This document shows positions 44,519-53,181 of a stretch of 64,000 nt of DNA, piece after piece. Origin of the DNA: Winogradskyella helgolandensis (GTDB taxonomy: Bacteria > Bacteroidota > Bacteroidia > Flavobacteriales > Flavobacteriaceae); assembly GCF_013404085.1 (NCBI RefSeq), contig NZ_JABFHO010000001.1:620001-684000 (forward strand). Direction: 5' to 3'. A program made the translations under genes and the position numbers. Numbering within the stretch: the first letter of the stretch is position 1; every line of letters begins with the position of its first letter. The notes beneath the pieces were generated by a model. The model was not told the DNA's origin. It was given only the letters and a program-made list of their open reading frames with translations, and ran no database searches.

Positions 44519-44758
44519 ATGAAACCTAACTCTACCAAAGCCCTACCTTGTGCCATATTTGGCCATAATTATCAAAGATCTAAGACCAATATTGATCACA
44601 CTATTGAAATGACATGTTCGCATTGCGATACCGTTGTGATTACTGATCGTCATGGAAATTTTGAAACCATTACAGTTTCTAACACTCAAATCGCAGACAC
44701 CTTGCAAGAATTATATCGTCTCACCAGACGTATACCCAAATCAAAAGTGGCTATATAA
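44519..44758 (+). CDS. Mini zinc-ribbon-like protein, copy 3
   Basis: The 79-residue protein (MKPNSTKALPCAIFGHNYQR, then EMTCSHCDTVV) shares the C-x3-G-H-N/D-Y opening, the Cys-x2-Cys knuckle, the DRHGNF turn and a basic C-terminal helix with copies 1 and 2. It is the most divergent of the three. The frame extends to a TTG at 44495, but the ATG at 44519 aligns with the other copies. It precedes the suf gene cluster by 135 bases. Function unknown. Confidence 0.72.
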   Translation: MKPNSTKALPCAIFGHNYQRSKTNIDHTIEMTCSHCDTVVITDRHGNFETITVSNTQIADTLQELYRLTRRIPKSKVAI

Positions 44759-44854
44759 TAACGCTTTCCCTTGGCCTTATCCTTCATAGCCAAACCCTAT
44801 GAAATCATATCCTAATATAATGTTAGGTTCTATGGAAAAAAGAGACTTATATTG

Positions 44855-44862
44855 TATCTTCG
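44855..44862 (+). promoter_or_regulatory. Near-consensus -7 box of suf A-type carrier gene
   Basis: TATCTTCG differs from TAnnTTTG at one base and lies 31 bases before the ATG at 44894. Confidence 0.4.
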
Positions 44863-44893
44863 CACTCTATTTAGAGCAAATCTATATAAGAAT

Positions 44894-45223
44894 ATGATAA
44901 AAGTTTCTGATCACGCAAAAAAGAAAGTCATAGAACTCATGACTGACGATGGCTTCGACCCATTTACAGATTACGTCCGAGTAGGTGTAAAAAGTGGAGG
45001 TTGCTCTGGCTTATCTTATGATTTAAAGTTTGATAAAACTCAAGCCGATGACGACAAAGTATTTGAAGACAACGATATTAAAATCATTGTAGACAAAAAA
45101 AGCTTTCTCTATCTCATTGGAACTACACTAGAATATTCTGGCGGATTAAACGGAACCGGTTTCGTTTTTAACAACCCAAATGCGAATCGTACTTGTGGTT
45201 GTGGTGAATCATTTTCGCTATAA
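44894..45223 (+). CDS. A-type iron-sulfur carrier (IscA/SufA/HesB family)
   Basis: The 109-residue protein carries assembled Fe-S clusters to apoproteins. The three conserved Cys are present (SGGCSG and TCGCGESF). A TTG-started frame from 44852 adds 14 residues but starts before the promoter box, so the ATG giving MIKVSDHAKKKVIELM is chosen. It leads the suf region, 109 bases before sufB, and is best described as the cluster's SufA equivalent. Confidence 0.92.
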   Translation: MIKVSDHAKKKVIELMTDDGFDPFTDYVRVGVKSGGCSGLSYDLKFDKTQADDDKVFEDNDIKIIVDKKSFLYLIGTTLEYSGGLNGTGFVFNNPNANRTCGCGESFSL

Positions 45224-45332
45224 AACTAAGAAGCCCATCCCAACCCTCCGAAAAGTGAGGGAGAATAAACAATCAATTACAAAGTGGATTAACCCAACTT
45301 TGAATTTAAAATTTTAAACTCAGAATTAAACG

Positions 45333-46781
45333 ATGAGTAAATATACAGAAGACGATCTTAGAGAGGAATTAAAAACCAAAGAATATGAATATGGTTTTTT
45401 TACAGATATTGAATCTGAAACATTTCCTATTGGATTAAATGAAGATATCGTTCGTGCTATTTCAAAAAAGAAAGATGAGCCAGAATGGATGACCGAATGG
45501 AGATTGGACGCTTTTAAGGTTTGGAAAGAAATGACGGAACCAGAATGGGCTAATGTCCATTACAAAAAACCCGATTTTCAAGCTATAGCTTATTATTCTG
45601 CACCAGTTGCTGTAGACCCTAACAAAACATTAGATGATGTAGATCCTGATTTATTAGCGATGTACAAAAAGCTAGGCATTTCAGTAGATGAGCAGAAAAA
45701 AATGAATAATGTAGCAATGGATATCGTAGTTGATTCGGTTTCTGTGGCAACAACATTTAAGAAAACACTGTCTGAAAAAGGCATTATTTTCATGAGTATT
45801 TCTGAAGCCATAAAGGAGCACCCAGAATTAGTGAAAAAATATATTGGAACCATAGTACCAACTAAAGATAATTTTTATGCGGCATTAAATTCTGCTGTAT
45901 TTAGTGATGGTTCTTTCTGTTATATTCCAAAAGGAGTTAAATGTCCAATGGAATTATCCACATATTTTAGAATCAACCAAGGAGGAACTGGGCAATTTGA
46001 AAGAACACTTCTTATTGCAGATGAAGGAAGTTACGTGAGTTACTTAGAAGGTTGTACAGCACCTAGTAGAGATGAAAATCAATTACATGCTGCAGTTGTA
46101 GAGCTAATTGCTATGGATGATGCTGAAATAAAATATTCTACCGTACAAAACTGGTATCCAGGAAATGCGGAAGGTAAAGGTGGTGTTTACAATTTTGTAA
46201 CTAAAAGAGGGCTTTGTGAGAAAAATGCAAAAATCTCTTGGACACAAGTTGAAACGGGTTCTGCCGTAACATGGAAATATCCTTCTTGTATCTTAAAAGG
46301 TGATAATTCAGTTGGTGAATTTTATTCGATTGCTGTAACTAATAATTATCAGCAAGCAGATACTGGTACTAAAATGATTCACTTAGGCAAAAACACAAAA
46401 TCAACGATTATATCTAAAGGTATTTCCGCTGGTAAATCACAAAATTCGTATCGTGGATTAGTTCAGATTGGATCTCGTGCAGATAACGCTCGTAACTTTT
46501 CACAATGTGATAGTTTATTAATGGGAAATGAATGTGGCGCACACACTTTCCCTTATATAGAAGCTAAAAATAAAAGTGCTACGATAGAGCACGAAGCAAC
46601 CACAAGTAAAATTGGTGAAGACCAAATATTTTATTGTAACCAAAGAGGGATCGATACCGAAAAAGCCATTGCTTTAATAGTAAATGGTTTTAGTAAAGAA
46701 GTCCTTAATAAATTACCTATGGAATTTGCAGTGGAAGCTCAAAAATTATTGGAAATTAGTTTAGAAGGAAGTGTAGGATAA
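45333..46781 (+). CDS. sufB: Fe-S cluster assembly scaffold subunit SufB
   Basis: The 482-residue protein is the core of the SufBC2D scaffold on which clusters are built. It shows the family blocks [38 protein letters not shown], and [21 protein letters not shown], in the right-handed beta-helix region. Length is normal. The usual sufBCD order is broken here by two lipoprotein genes before sufC. Confidence 0.97.
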   Translation: MSKYTEDDLREELKTKEYEYGFFTDIESETFPIGLNEDIVRAISKKKDEPEWMTEWRLDAFKVWKEMTEPEWANVHYKKPDFQAIAYYSAPVAVDPNKTLDDVDPDLLAMYKKLGISVDEQKKMNNVAMDIVVDSVSVATTFKKTLSEKGIIFMSISEAIKEHPELVKKYIGTIVPTKDNFYAALNSAVFSDGSFCYIPKGVKCPMELSTYFRINQGGTGQFERTLLIADEGSYVSYLEGCTAPSRDENQLHAAVVELIAMDDAEIKYSTVQNWYPGNAEGKGGVYNFVTKRGLCEKNAKISWTQVETGSAVTWKYPSCILKGDNSVGEFYSIAVTNNYQQADTGTKMIHLGKNTKSTIISKGISAGKSQNSYRGLVQIGSRADNARNFSQCDSLLMGNECGAHTFPYIEAKNKSATIEHEATTSKIGEDQIFYCNQRGIDTEKAIALIVNGFSKEVLNKLPMEFAVEAQKLLEISLEGSVG

Positions 46782-46841
46782 ACAATTCCCGAAAACGCAG
46801 GAATCTCAAAAAAATAATAAAAATTCTATTATTTCAACAAG

Positions 46842-47723
46842 ATGAAAAAAACATTACTCTTATTAACCATTGCTCTAGCATTTGTAGCTTGTAAAGACTT
46901 CAAAAAAGGATTTAACGAAGGTTATAACGATGCTTTAGAAGAAGCTGAAGCAACACAAAAAGAAGGCATAAAACTTTACACTTTAGACGGTGGAACTGTG
47001 CAGGTCAATATGTTAGAAATCTTCTCTCAAGACACAACGTACCAAGGCCAATCTAAAACTTTCGCTGATGCGTTTTATATTATTGAACACCCAAAAGGTC
47101 GACTGCTTTGGGATGCTGGTTTAGCTGAAGGTTTAGTAGGACAAGAACCCTTTACAACACCAAATGGAGCTTTTACAGTGTCTAGAAAAGATTCTGTGGT
47201 ATCACAACTAAAATTATTGAATTTAACACCCAAAGATTTCGAATATATAGCCTTATCACACACACATTTTGACCATTCTGGTTCGGCATCTAAATTTGCT
47301 GATGCAACGTGGTTGGTTCAAACTTCGGAATATGATTTCATAACGAGTGAAGAACAAAAAAAAGGAGATAACTATCCAGCCATTGCCGCATTAACGAATG
47401 TGAAAAAACTAAATGGAGAATATGATGTTTTTGGTGATGGAACGGTCGTCATAAAATCTATGCCAGGCCATACTGCAGGACACCAAGTATTATTCTTGAG
47501 ATTAGAAAATGCTGGCAACGTATTATTAGCCGGAGATTTATATCATTTTCAAGAAAATAGAGATACTAAAGGGGTCCCAAGTTTTAATTACGATGTAGAT
47601 GCCACCTTAAAAAGCATGGACCTTTTTGAAGCGTTAGCAAAAGAAACTAATGCCGATGTTTATATTCAGCATAGCGCAGACGATTTTAACCGATTACCAA
47701 AATATCCAAAATATTTAGACTAA
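46842..47723 (+). CDS. Metallo-beta-lactamase-fold lipoprotein, lactonase-like
   Basis: The 293-residue protein has a lipobox (ALAFVACKD, Cys17) and a complete dimetal motif HTHFDHSG (from His140), GHTAGH (later His) and LAGDLYHF (bridging Asp). The terminal PKYPKYLD and the overall layout resemble N-acyl-homoserine-lactone lactonases (AiiA type), so a secreted lactonase is possible, though other hydrolase activities are equally allowed by the fold. It sits 60 bases after sufB and overlaps the next lipoprotein start, so it is likely co-transcribed with suf genes. Confidence 0.85.
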   Translation: MKKTLLLLTIALAFVACKDFKKGFNEGYNDALEEAEATQKEGIKLYTLDGGTVQVNMLEIFSQDTTYQGQSKTFADAFYIIEHPKGRLLWDAGLAEGLVGQEPFTTPNGAFTVSRKDSVVSQLKLLNLTPKDFEYIALSHTHFDHSGSASKFADATWLVQTSEYDFITSEEQKKGDNYPAIAALTNVKKLNGEYDVFGDGTVVIKSMPGHTAGHQVLFLRLENAGNVLLAGDLYHFQENRDTKGVPSFNYDVDATLKSMDLFEALAKETNADVYIQHSADDFNRLPKYPKYLD

Positions 47724-48133
47724 TGATTAGAAACACATTCGCAATTATATTATGCCTTGCTCTATTTGTTTCGTGCAAAAACGAGGAAAAACAAGATGTA
47801 AATCTTGAAGAAAATCGTGCAAAGTCCTATGATCAGAACGACGGATTTATAACCGTAAAAGGTGATTTTGTATATTTCGCTGATGCTGCTGTTTTACAGA
47901 CACCAAAAGAAATCTATGGTGTGGTTATCGATGAGAATATGCACTTATTAGCTGAACAAGCAAAAGCATTTAAAACAGAAGACACTGATATGGTTCCTGT
48001 AACCGTAAGAGTTAGAAAATTTGAAAAAGAAAAAGACGAAGAAGGCTGGCAATACCGCGTAGAAATTAAAGAAATTTTAAAGGTGGAAGCACCTGACCCG
48101 AATAAAGAAGACGTTATAAAATTAGCAAACTAA
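47723..48133 (+). CDS. Lipoprotein of unknown function
   Basis: The 136-residue protein has a lipobox ([10 protein letters not shown], Cys18) followed by a charged beta-rich domain ([34 protein letters not shown]). No family is certain. Its ATG overlaps the stop codon of the metallo-beta-lactamase-fold gene (TAATG), so the pair is translationally coupled, and sufC follows four bases after its stop. This placement between sufB and sufC is the best clue to a shared operon. Confidence 0.75.
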   Translation: MIRNTFAIILCLALFVSCKNEEKQDVNLEENRAKSYDQNDGFITVKGDFVYFADAAVLQTPKEIYGVVIDENMHLLAEQAKAFKTEDTDMVPVTVRVRKFEKEKDEEGWQYRVEIKEILKVEAPDPNKEDVIKLAN

Positions 48134-48137
48134 AACT

Positions 48138-48890
48138 ATGTTAAAGATCAATAATTTACATGCAAGTGTAGAAGATAAAAGTATATTAAAAGGTATAAAT
48201 CTTGAAGTAAAACCAGGAGAAGTACATGCTATAATGGGACCTAACGGTTCTGGTAAAAGTACACTTGCTTCTGTAATTGCTGGTAAAGAAGAATATGAAG
48301 TTACCGAAGGTAATATATTGCTAGACGATGAAGATATTGAAGAATTATCGGCAGAAGAACGTGCGCACAAAGGCGTATTTTTATCGTTTCAATATCCTGT
48401 AGAAATTCCAGGAGTAAGTGTCACTAACTTTATGAGAACAGCAATAAACGAAACTCGTAAAGCAAAAGGTTTAGAAGACATGCCTGCAAAGGACATGTTA
48501 AAAATGATTCGTGATAAATCAGAATTATTAGAAATTGATCGTAAATTTTTATCGCGTTCATTAAACGAAGGTTTTTCTGGTGGTGAGAAAAAACGAAATG
48601 AAATCTTTCAAATGGCGATGTTAGAACCAAAATTAGCCATCCTAGATGAAACGGATTCTGGGTTAGATATAGATGCCCTTCGTATTGTAGCTAATGGAGT
48701 TAACAAGTTAAAATCTAAAGACAACGCTGTAATCGTTATTACGCATTACCAACGTTTATTAGATTATATCGTTCCAGATTTTGTTCATGTTTTATACAAT
48801 GGAAAAATTGTAAAATCAGGAGGCAAAGAATTAGCTCACGAATTAGAAGCTAAAGGCTACGATTGGATTAAGGAAGAGGTTAACGCGTAA
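48138..48890 (+). CDS. sufC: Fe-S cluster assembly ATPase SufC
   Basis: The 250-residue ABC-type ATPase energises the SufBCD scaffold. Walker [10 protein letters not shown], signature [15 protein letters not shown] and Walker [17 protein letters not shown] are the SufC-specific forms. It starts four bases after a lipoprotein stop and is followed by a 221-base gap before sufD. Confidence 0.97.
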   Translation: MLKINNLHASVEDKSILKGINLEVKPGEVHAIMGPNGSGKSTLASVIAGKEEYEVTEGNILLDDEDIEELSAEERAHKGVFLSFQYPVEIPGVSVTNFMRTAINETRKAKGLEDMPAKDMLKMIRDKSELLEIDRKFLSRSLNEGFSGGEKKRNEIFQMAMLEPKLAILDETDSGLDIDALRIVANGVNKLKSKDNAVIVITHYQRLLDYIVPDFVHVLYNGKIVKSGGKELAHELEAKGYDWIKEEVNA

Positions 48891-48892
48891 TT

Positions 48893-48931
48893 AGTAAGCA
48901 GTGGTTAGTATTTAGTAGGCAGTTGCTTACT
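48893..48931. repeat. Inverted repeat after sufC
   Basis: AGTAAGCA (48893-48900) and TGCTTACT (48924-48931) are a perfect eight-base inverted pair. The intervening sequence repeats AGTA-type words. It may attenuate transcription between sufC and sufD. Confidence 0.4.
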
Positions 48932-49074
48932 CTACTCTGATTACTTTGAATTAAAATTAAATAAAAATTAATTATTAAATTTAGATGGTAGTTGCTCAAA
49001 GGAATATGATTTTATACTACCCATAAATTAATATAGAATAATCAATTTTACAGTTATAGTTTACAATTTTGTGG

Positions 49075-49105
49075 ACTGAAAACTGAAGACTGATTACTGA
49101 AGACT
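49075..49105. repeat. Short direct repeats before sufD
   Basis: The stretch contains three ACTGAA units and two GAAGACT units (ACTGAAAACTGAAGACTGAT and ACTGAAGACT). It lies just upstream of the sufD ATG and has no coding sense. Confidence 0.4.
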
Positions 49106-49111
49106 TAAAAC

Positions 49112-50425
49112 ATGAGTTTAAAAGAAAAATTAGTATCGTCATTTATGGCATTAGAGGACACTGTAGATGTGAACTCGTCAATACATGATATTCGTACTGA
49201 AGCTATAAAGAATTTTGAAGCTGAAGGGTTTCCTACCAAGCGACAAGAAGATTGGAAATATACATCATTGAATTCGATTTTAAAACACGACTACAGTGTG
49301 TTTCCTAAGAATGAGAATGCCCTAGAATTTAAAGACATAAAAAAATATTTTATACATGAGATTGATTCGTATAAAATCATTTTTATAGACGGGAAGTATT
49401 CATCTCACTTATCGCAAACCACACATGATGGTTTAGATGTTTGCTTAATGTCTGCAGCGTTAACTAAACCAAAATACAAAGTAATAATTGATAATTATTT
49501 CAATAAAATTGCGACAAAAGATGGTTTATCTTCATTGAATACTGCATTTTCAATGGAAGGTGCTTACATCAATATTCCTAAAAACAAAGTGGTTGAGAAG
49601 CCCATTCAAATCATTCATTTTTCTACAGGAAATGAAGCTGCTGTAATGTTACAACCACGTAATTTAATTGTGGTTAATGAAAATTCTCATGTTCAGATTA
49701 TAGAACGTCATCAGAGTTTAACAGACAATCCTGTATTAACCAATAGTGTTACTGAGATTTTCACTAATAAACGTGCGATAGTCGATTATTACAAAATTCA
49801 AAATGACAACGAAAATGCGTCGTTAATAGACAGTACCTTTATCAACCAAAAACAAGAAAGTTTAGCCAAAGTCCATACCTTTTCTTTTGGTGGTAAATTG
49901 ATTAGAAATAACCTTAACTTTTATCAAAATGGAGAACGTATCGATTCTACAATGAAGGGTATTACAATCATTGGGAATAAACAACATGTAGATCATAATA
50001 CATTAGTACATCATATAGAACCAAACTGTGAGAGTCACCAAGATTACAAAGGTATTTTTGATGATAATTCAACTGGTGTTTTTAATGGTAAGGTAGTCGT
50101 TGAAAAACTAGCTCAAAAAACCAATGCTTTTCAGGCTAATAATAATATTTTATTGAGCGACAAAGCCGCCATCAACACCAAACCACAATTAGAGATTTTC
50201 GCAGATGATGTGAAATGTTCTCATGGTTGTACTATTGGTCAATTAGATGAAAGTGCTATGTTTTACTTGAGATCTAGAGGGATTCCCGAAAAAGAAGCTA
50301 GAGCTTTATTAATGTTTGCTTTTAGTAATAATGTTATGAATTCTGTTAAAATTCCAGAAATTAAGAATAGAATCACTAAGATTATCGCCGAGAAATTGGG
50401 TGTTAATATTGGGTTTGATTTGTAA
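49112..50425 (+). CDS. sufD: Fe-S cluster assembly protein SufD
   Basis: The 437-residue protein is the second scaffold subunit, homologous to SufB in its beta-helix and C-terminal helices (DDVKCSHGCTIGQLDESAMFYLRSRGIPEKEARALLM). Length fits the family. It follows sufC after 221 bases of repeat-containing DNA and ends at a terminator that also faces an opposite-strand operon; sufS resumes 2.7 kb later. Confidence 0.96.
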   Translation: MSLKEKLVSSFMALEDTVDVNSSIHDIRTEAIKNFEAEGFPTKRQEDWKYTSLNSILKHDYSVFPKNENALEFKDIKKYFIHEIDSYKIIFIDGKYSSHLSQTTHDGLDVCLMSAALTKPKYKVIIDNYFNKIATKDGLSSLNTAFSMEGAYINIPKNKVVEKPIQIIHFSTGNEAAVMLQPRNLIVVNENSHVQIIERHQSLTDNPVLTNSVTEIFTNKRAIVDYYKIQNDNENASLIDSTFINQKQESLAKVHTFSFGGKLIRNNLNFYQNGERIDSTMKGITIIGNKQHVDHNTLVHHIEPNCESHQDYKGIFDDNSTGVFNGKVVVEKLAQKTNAFQANNNILLSDKAAINTKPQLEIFADDVKCSHGCTIGQLDESAMFYLRSRGIPEKEARALLMFAFSNNVMNSVKIPEIKNRITKIIAEKLGVNIGFDL

Positions 50426-50450
50426 GATTTAACAAATATTATAATTTAAA

Positions 50451-50478
50451 AAAAGGATTGCTAATTAGTGATCCTTTT
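50451..50478. terminator. Terminator after sufD overlapping the convergent hydrolase end
   Basis: AAAAGGAT and ATCCTTTT form an eight-base stem followed on the plus strand by a T-rich run. The hydrolase stop lies inside the loop. Confidence 0.65.
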
Positions 50479-52117
50479 CTTTTTTAAACACAATATCCTT
50501 CACTGTACCATCAGAAGATAAAAGCATACCTGTAATTGTGTCATTTTTATCTTTTATAAAATGATACAATGTTCTATCATTATTTCCAAATTCGTTTAAT
50601 TGAACAGGATGTAAGTTTACGTTTTCCTTTTCTGCATAAGTCAATTTAAGCATGGAGTCTTCTTCAAAAAAAAGATAAGCAACATCTAATTCTTCAGAAT
50701 AAAAATTACCGACAAAATCTGAGACTTCAACGGATTCAACATCAATAAAGTTAGCGTGTTGAAAATAAAATGGTGTTCCACCAAATGAAATAATCATATC
50801 GTGAGATACTGAAGGTGTAAAATCGTATTTCACATTCTGACTTTGTGTTCTATGAAACTTATTTTTCTCATATTGTATAAGAGTGACCGAAGTTCCTCCC
50901 ATTGAGCCAATTGATTTCAAGGTGCCATTTTTAACAATTACTTTCATAGTCATATCACTATTGATTTCTTTGTATTCGCCAATAAATTCTTCAAAATTTT
51001 GTTTTTTAAGAGAAATTTTGACATTGGTTTCTTCCTGGATTTTGTCCTTATCTAGTAGAATATCCAAAATTTGATAAGCTATTCTTGGGGCATCTATCCC
51101 TTGTGAATTTGTTAAAACTATTATGCCTATTTGCTTTTCTGGAACTGTTATTAATTGTGTACGTCCACCAAAACCATATCCGCTGTGATTTATAGTTTCA
51201 TAACCTTTATAATTATCTAACATTAATCCACGTGCGTATTTCGCATTCTTACCTGAATTTAGAGTTTCAGTAGTTTTTAAAAATTCCGTTAGTGATTTAA
51301 ATTCTGGCACCTGTCCATTAAGCATTTGCATCCAAATTTCCATATCATTTACTGAAGACCCCATGCTTCCTGCTCCATAACTTAACTGATTACTTATAGA
51401 AAACCTAAATCCGTCCTTATGTTTTTGATAACCAACAGCTTTGTTTTGAATCGGTTTTCCATGTTCAACTCTTACAAAAGTTGAATTCAATTTTAAGGGA
51501 TTCAAAATTTCGAGTTTCAAATATTCGTTAAGGTTATGCCCTGAAATACGCTCAATAATTATGGCTAATAAATTATAATTGGTATTAGAGTAGCTCACTT
51601 TCTCGCCAACTAAATGGTTTAAATGTTTTTGTTTAATGGCCAAATCTAAAACCGTGGTGTTATCGTAATATTGAGTGTCATAATCAAAACCTGCCAAATA
51701 CATTAGGGTGTGATAATTACGAATACCGCTCGTGTGGTTTAGTAAATGTTTTATCCTGATGGTTTCTTCGTACTTTGGAAATTCTGGCAAATACATTCTA
51801 ATATCGTCATCTAAACTGATTTTACCATCATTTGCCAAAGCCCAAATAGCCGAAGCTGTAAATTGTTTTGCAATGGATGCTAAACTAAAAACGGTAGAAT
51901 CAGAATTCTTAATGTTATAATCTAAACTAGAAAGCCCAAAGCCTTTAGAATATATAGATTGACCTTGATTAATCACCTTTACGCTCAATCCTGGCGCATC
52001 ATTAGAAACATAAGCTGCTAACAATTCATCAATTTTTTGATTTGCATTTGTTTGTGCTTTTGAACTTAAAAAAACAAACACACCAATCAATAAGCACGCG
52101 TTTCTTAAATTGAACAT
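50465..52117 (-). CDS. Secreted serine hydrolase, beta-lactamase class C fold
   Basis: The 550-residue protein has a signal peptide (about 1-21, LSSKAQT) and the fold's motifs SIAK (LASIAKQFTAS), YSN (KVSYSNTNYNLL) and HSG (NHSGYGFGGRT). The C-terminal 200 residues are beta-rich and of no named family known to me. It is the last gene of a PadR-led operon and its start overlaps the preceding mini membrane gene by 13 bases. Likely an envelope esterase or peptidase; substrate unknown. It is only distantly similar to the hydrolase at 40151. Confidence 0.87.
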   Translation of the reverse strand: MFNLRNACLLIGVFVFLSSKAQTNANQKIDELLAAYVSNDAPGLSVKVINQGQSIYSKGFGLSSLDYNIKNSDSTVFSLASIAKQFTASAIWALANDGKISLDDDIRMYLPEFPKYEETIRIKHLLNHTSGIRNYHTLMYLAGFDYDTQYYDNTTVLDLAIKQKHLNHLVGEKVSYSNTNYNLLAIIIERISGHNLNEYLKLEILNPLKLNSTFVRVEHGKPIQNKAVGYQKHKDGFRFSISNQLSYGAGSMGSSVNDMEIWMQMLNGQVPEFKSLTEFLKTTETLNSGKNAKYARGLMLDNYKGYETINHSGYGFGGRTQLITVPEKQIGIIVLTNSQGIDAPRIAYQILDILLDKDKIQEETNVKISLKKQNFEEFIGEYKEINSDMTMKVIVKNGTLKSIGSMGGTSVTLIQYEKNKFHRTQSQNVKYDFTPSVSHDMIISFGGTPFYFQHANFIDVESVEVSDFVGNFYSEELDVAYLFFEEDSMLKLTYAEKENVNLHPVQLNEFGNNDRTLYHFIKDKNDTITGMLLSSDGTVKDIVFKKEKDH

Positions 52118-52284
52118 TGCTTATATTTTTGATAGAAATAAGTTGGAATCAGTCCAAAATTAAGGAACAGAAAGCCAATAAAAACAATGATTCCTCTATA
52201 TGGCCACGTTAAAAACTCGAACATAGCTCCAATTCCAAGAATAAAAAAAGTAATAAATCCGAGGATGTAAAATGATTTCTTCAT
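52105..52284 (-). CDS. Mini two-helix membrane protein
   Basis: From the ATG at 52284 the protein has 59 residues and two membrane helices (about 5-25 and 31-50). The segment FEFLTWPYRG..., ending IPTYFYQKYKQ, matches the C-terminal half of the 142-residue neighbour (FQMMQWPYAN..., ending LPAHFYANYKK), so it looks like a duplicated or split membrane module. It starts ten bases after that gene and overlaps the hydrolase start. The longer frame from 52332 would overlap the neighbour and is not preferred. Confidence 0.65.
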   Translation of the reverse strand: MKKSFYILGFITFFILGIGAMFEFLTWPYRGIIVFIGFLFLNFGLIPTYFYQKYKQCSI

Positions 52285-52294
52285 AATAAATAAT

Positions 52295-52723
52295 TTAAGA
52301 ATATTTGTGAATCGATTTTTTATAGTTCGCATAAAAGTGAGCTGGAAGAATAAAAAGAACCGAAATTAAAATCGCTGCAAGTAACCAAGCATTAGCATAA
52401 GGCCATTGCATCATCTGAAAAACTAAACTCACTACTGATAAGACAATAACTAAAAATCCAAGAGAGAATTTCAGCCTATTAACTGTGATAATTTGTTTGG
52501 CCAGTTTCTGGTGATTAGTTTCTAATTGTAAATTCTGAAAACTCGCATAACCTCCAAATTTTTGTAAAGCCTGTTGATATAACATATTAAAATCATCAGA
52601 ATCTTGGTTTTCAATATACGTACAGATATGATCCAACAAATCTTCTTTTAAATCTTTACTCTCAACACCATACAAGGATAAACTGTTATCTATAAACGTA
52701 ATATGCTTTTCTGTTAACTCCAT
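52295..52723 (-). CDS. Membrane protein with helical N-domain, possible HAAS-type PadR partner
   Basis: The 142-residue protein has a helical cytosolic N-domain (about 1-85, VESKDLKEDLLDHICTYIEN, then ALQKFGG) and two membrane helices (about 88-106 and 113-133). The N-domain resembles the HAAS/DUF1700 layout (a DLxxDLLDHI segment and a later FG turn), which in many bacteria is encoded next to PadR regulators as a membrane signal element. Its ATG is two bases after the PadR stop, which supports that reading. Family identity is moderate. Confidence 0.7.
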   Translation of the reverse strand: MELTEKHITFIDNSLSLYGVESKDLKEDLLDHICTYIENQDSDDFNMLYQQALQKFGGYASFQNLQLETNHQKLAKQIITVNRLKFSLGFLVIVLSVVSLVFQMMQWPYANAWLLAAILISVLFILPAHFYANYKKSIHKYS

Positions 52724-52725
52724 GA

Positions 52726-53058
52726 TTATATCGGTTTTGGATTAAAAATTAAACTTAAGGTCTCAATAAAATCATTGATTTCCTCAGTAACAACCGCAAC
52801 CATTTTCTTCCCTTCCTTCGTTACTTTATAATATTTCCGAACACGCTTTCCTATAAACACCTTTTCAGTTTCTAAAACCTTTTTCGCTTCAAGCTTATGT
52901 AAAATGGGATATAATGCACCTTCCGATATATCTATTTTCCCTGAAGTCATCTTTTTTACTTCTTGTGTAATCTCGTAACCATACATTCTACCCTTTTCAT
53001 TAATAAGCGTTAAAATAATGGGTTGTAACGTTCCTTTTGTCAATTCTTTACTATACAT
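52726..53058 (-). CDS. PadR family transcriptional regulator
   Basis: The 110-residue winged-helix protein (MYSKELTKGTLQPIILTLIN, YGYEITQEV, LYPILHKLEAKKVLE, RKYYKVTKEGKK) is a minimal PadR of the s2 type. It likely represses its own operon of two membrane proteins and a serine hydrolase. An ATG at 53073 exists, but the TATATTTG box (53063-53070) overlaps that extension, so the ATG at 53058 is chosen and the mRNA would be nearly leaderless. Confidence 0.9.
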   Translation of the reverse strand: MYSKELTKGTLQPIILTLINEKGRMYGYEITQEVKKMTSGKIDISEGALYPILHKLEAKKVLETEKVFIGKRVRKYYKVTKEGKKMVAVVTEEINDFIETLSLIFNPKPI

Positions 53059-53062
53059 ATTA

Positions 53063-53070
53063 CAAATATA
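53063..53070 (-). promoter_or_regulatory. -7 box of PadR operon
   Basis: TATATTTG on the minus strand ends four bases before the PadR ATG. PadR itself may bind nearby; ACATTTTATATAAATGT (53069-53085) is an imperfect palindrome at the right place for an operator. Confidence 0.55.
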
Positions 53071-53155
53071 CATTTTATATAAATGTATCTAAATAAAATG
53101 CGTGTTATTTGCTTTAATGCCTATCTATTAGTTTTTCTTTAAGAACATTGCGTTG

Positions 53156-53163
53156 TATCTTTG
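53156..53163 (+). promoter_or_regulatory. -7 box of sufS
   Basis: TATCTTTG is 18 bases before the ATG at 53182 and overlaps the TTG that would be the alternative start, so the ATG is favoured. It shows that sufS has its own promoter. Confidence 0.6.
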
Positions 53164-53181
53164 TCTTTAGCAATTAAGACA

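Noticed and set aside
45244..45261. CCCTC...GAGGG hairpin before sufB
   Set aside because: The stem is only five bases with no T run; too weak to call a terminator or riboswitch.
48122..48370. Minus-strand 82-codon frame opposite sufC
   Set aside because: The Ser-rich product is the complement of the conserved Walker A region.
50465..52117. Serine hydrolase as a true beta-lactamase giving drug resistance
   Set aside because: Only the general SxxK/YxN/HxG motifs are present; this fold covers many esterases and peptidases.
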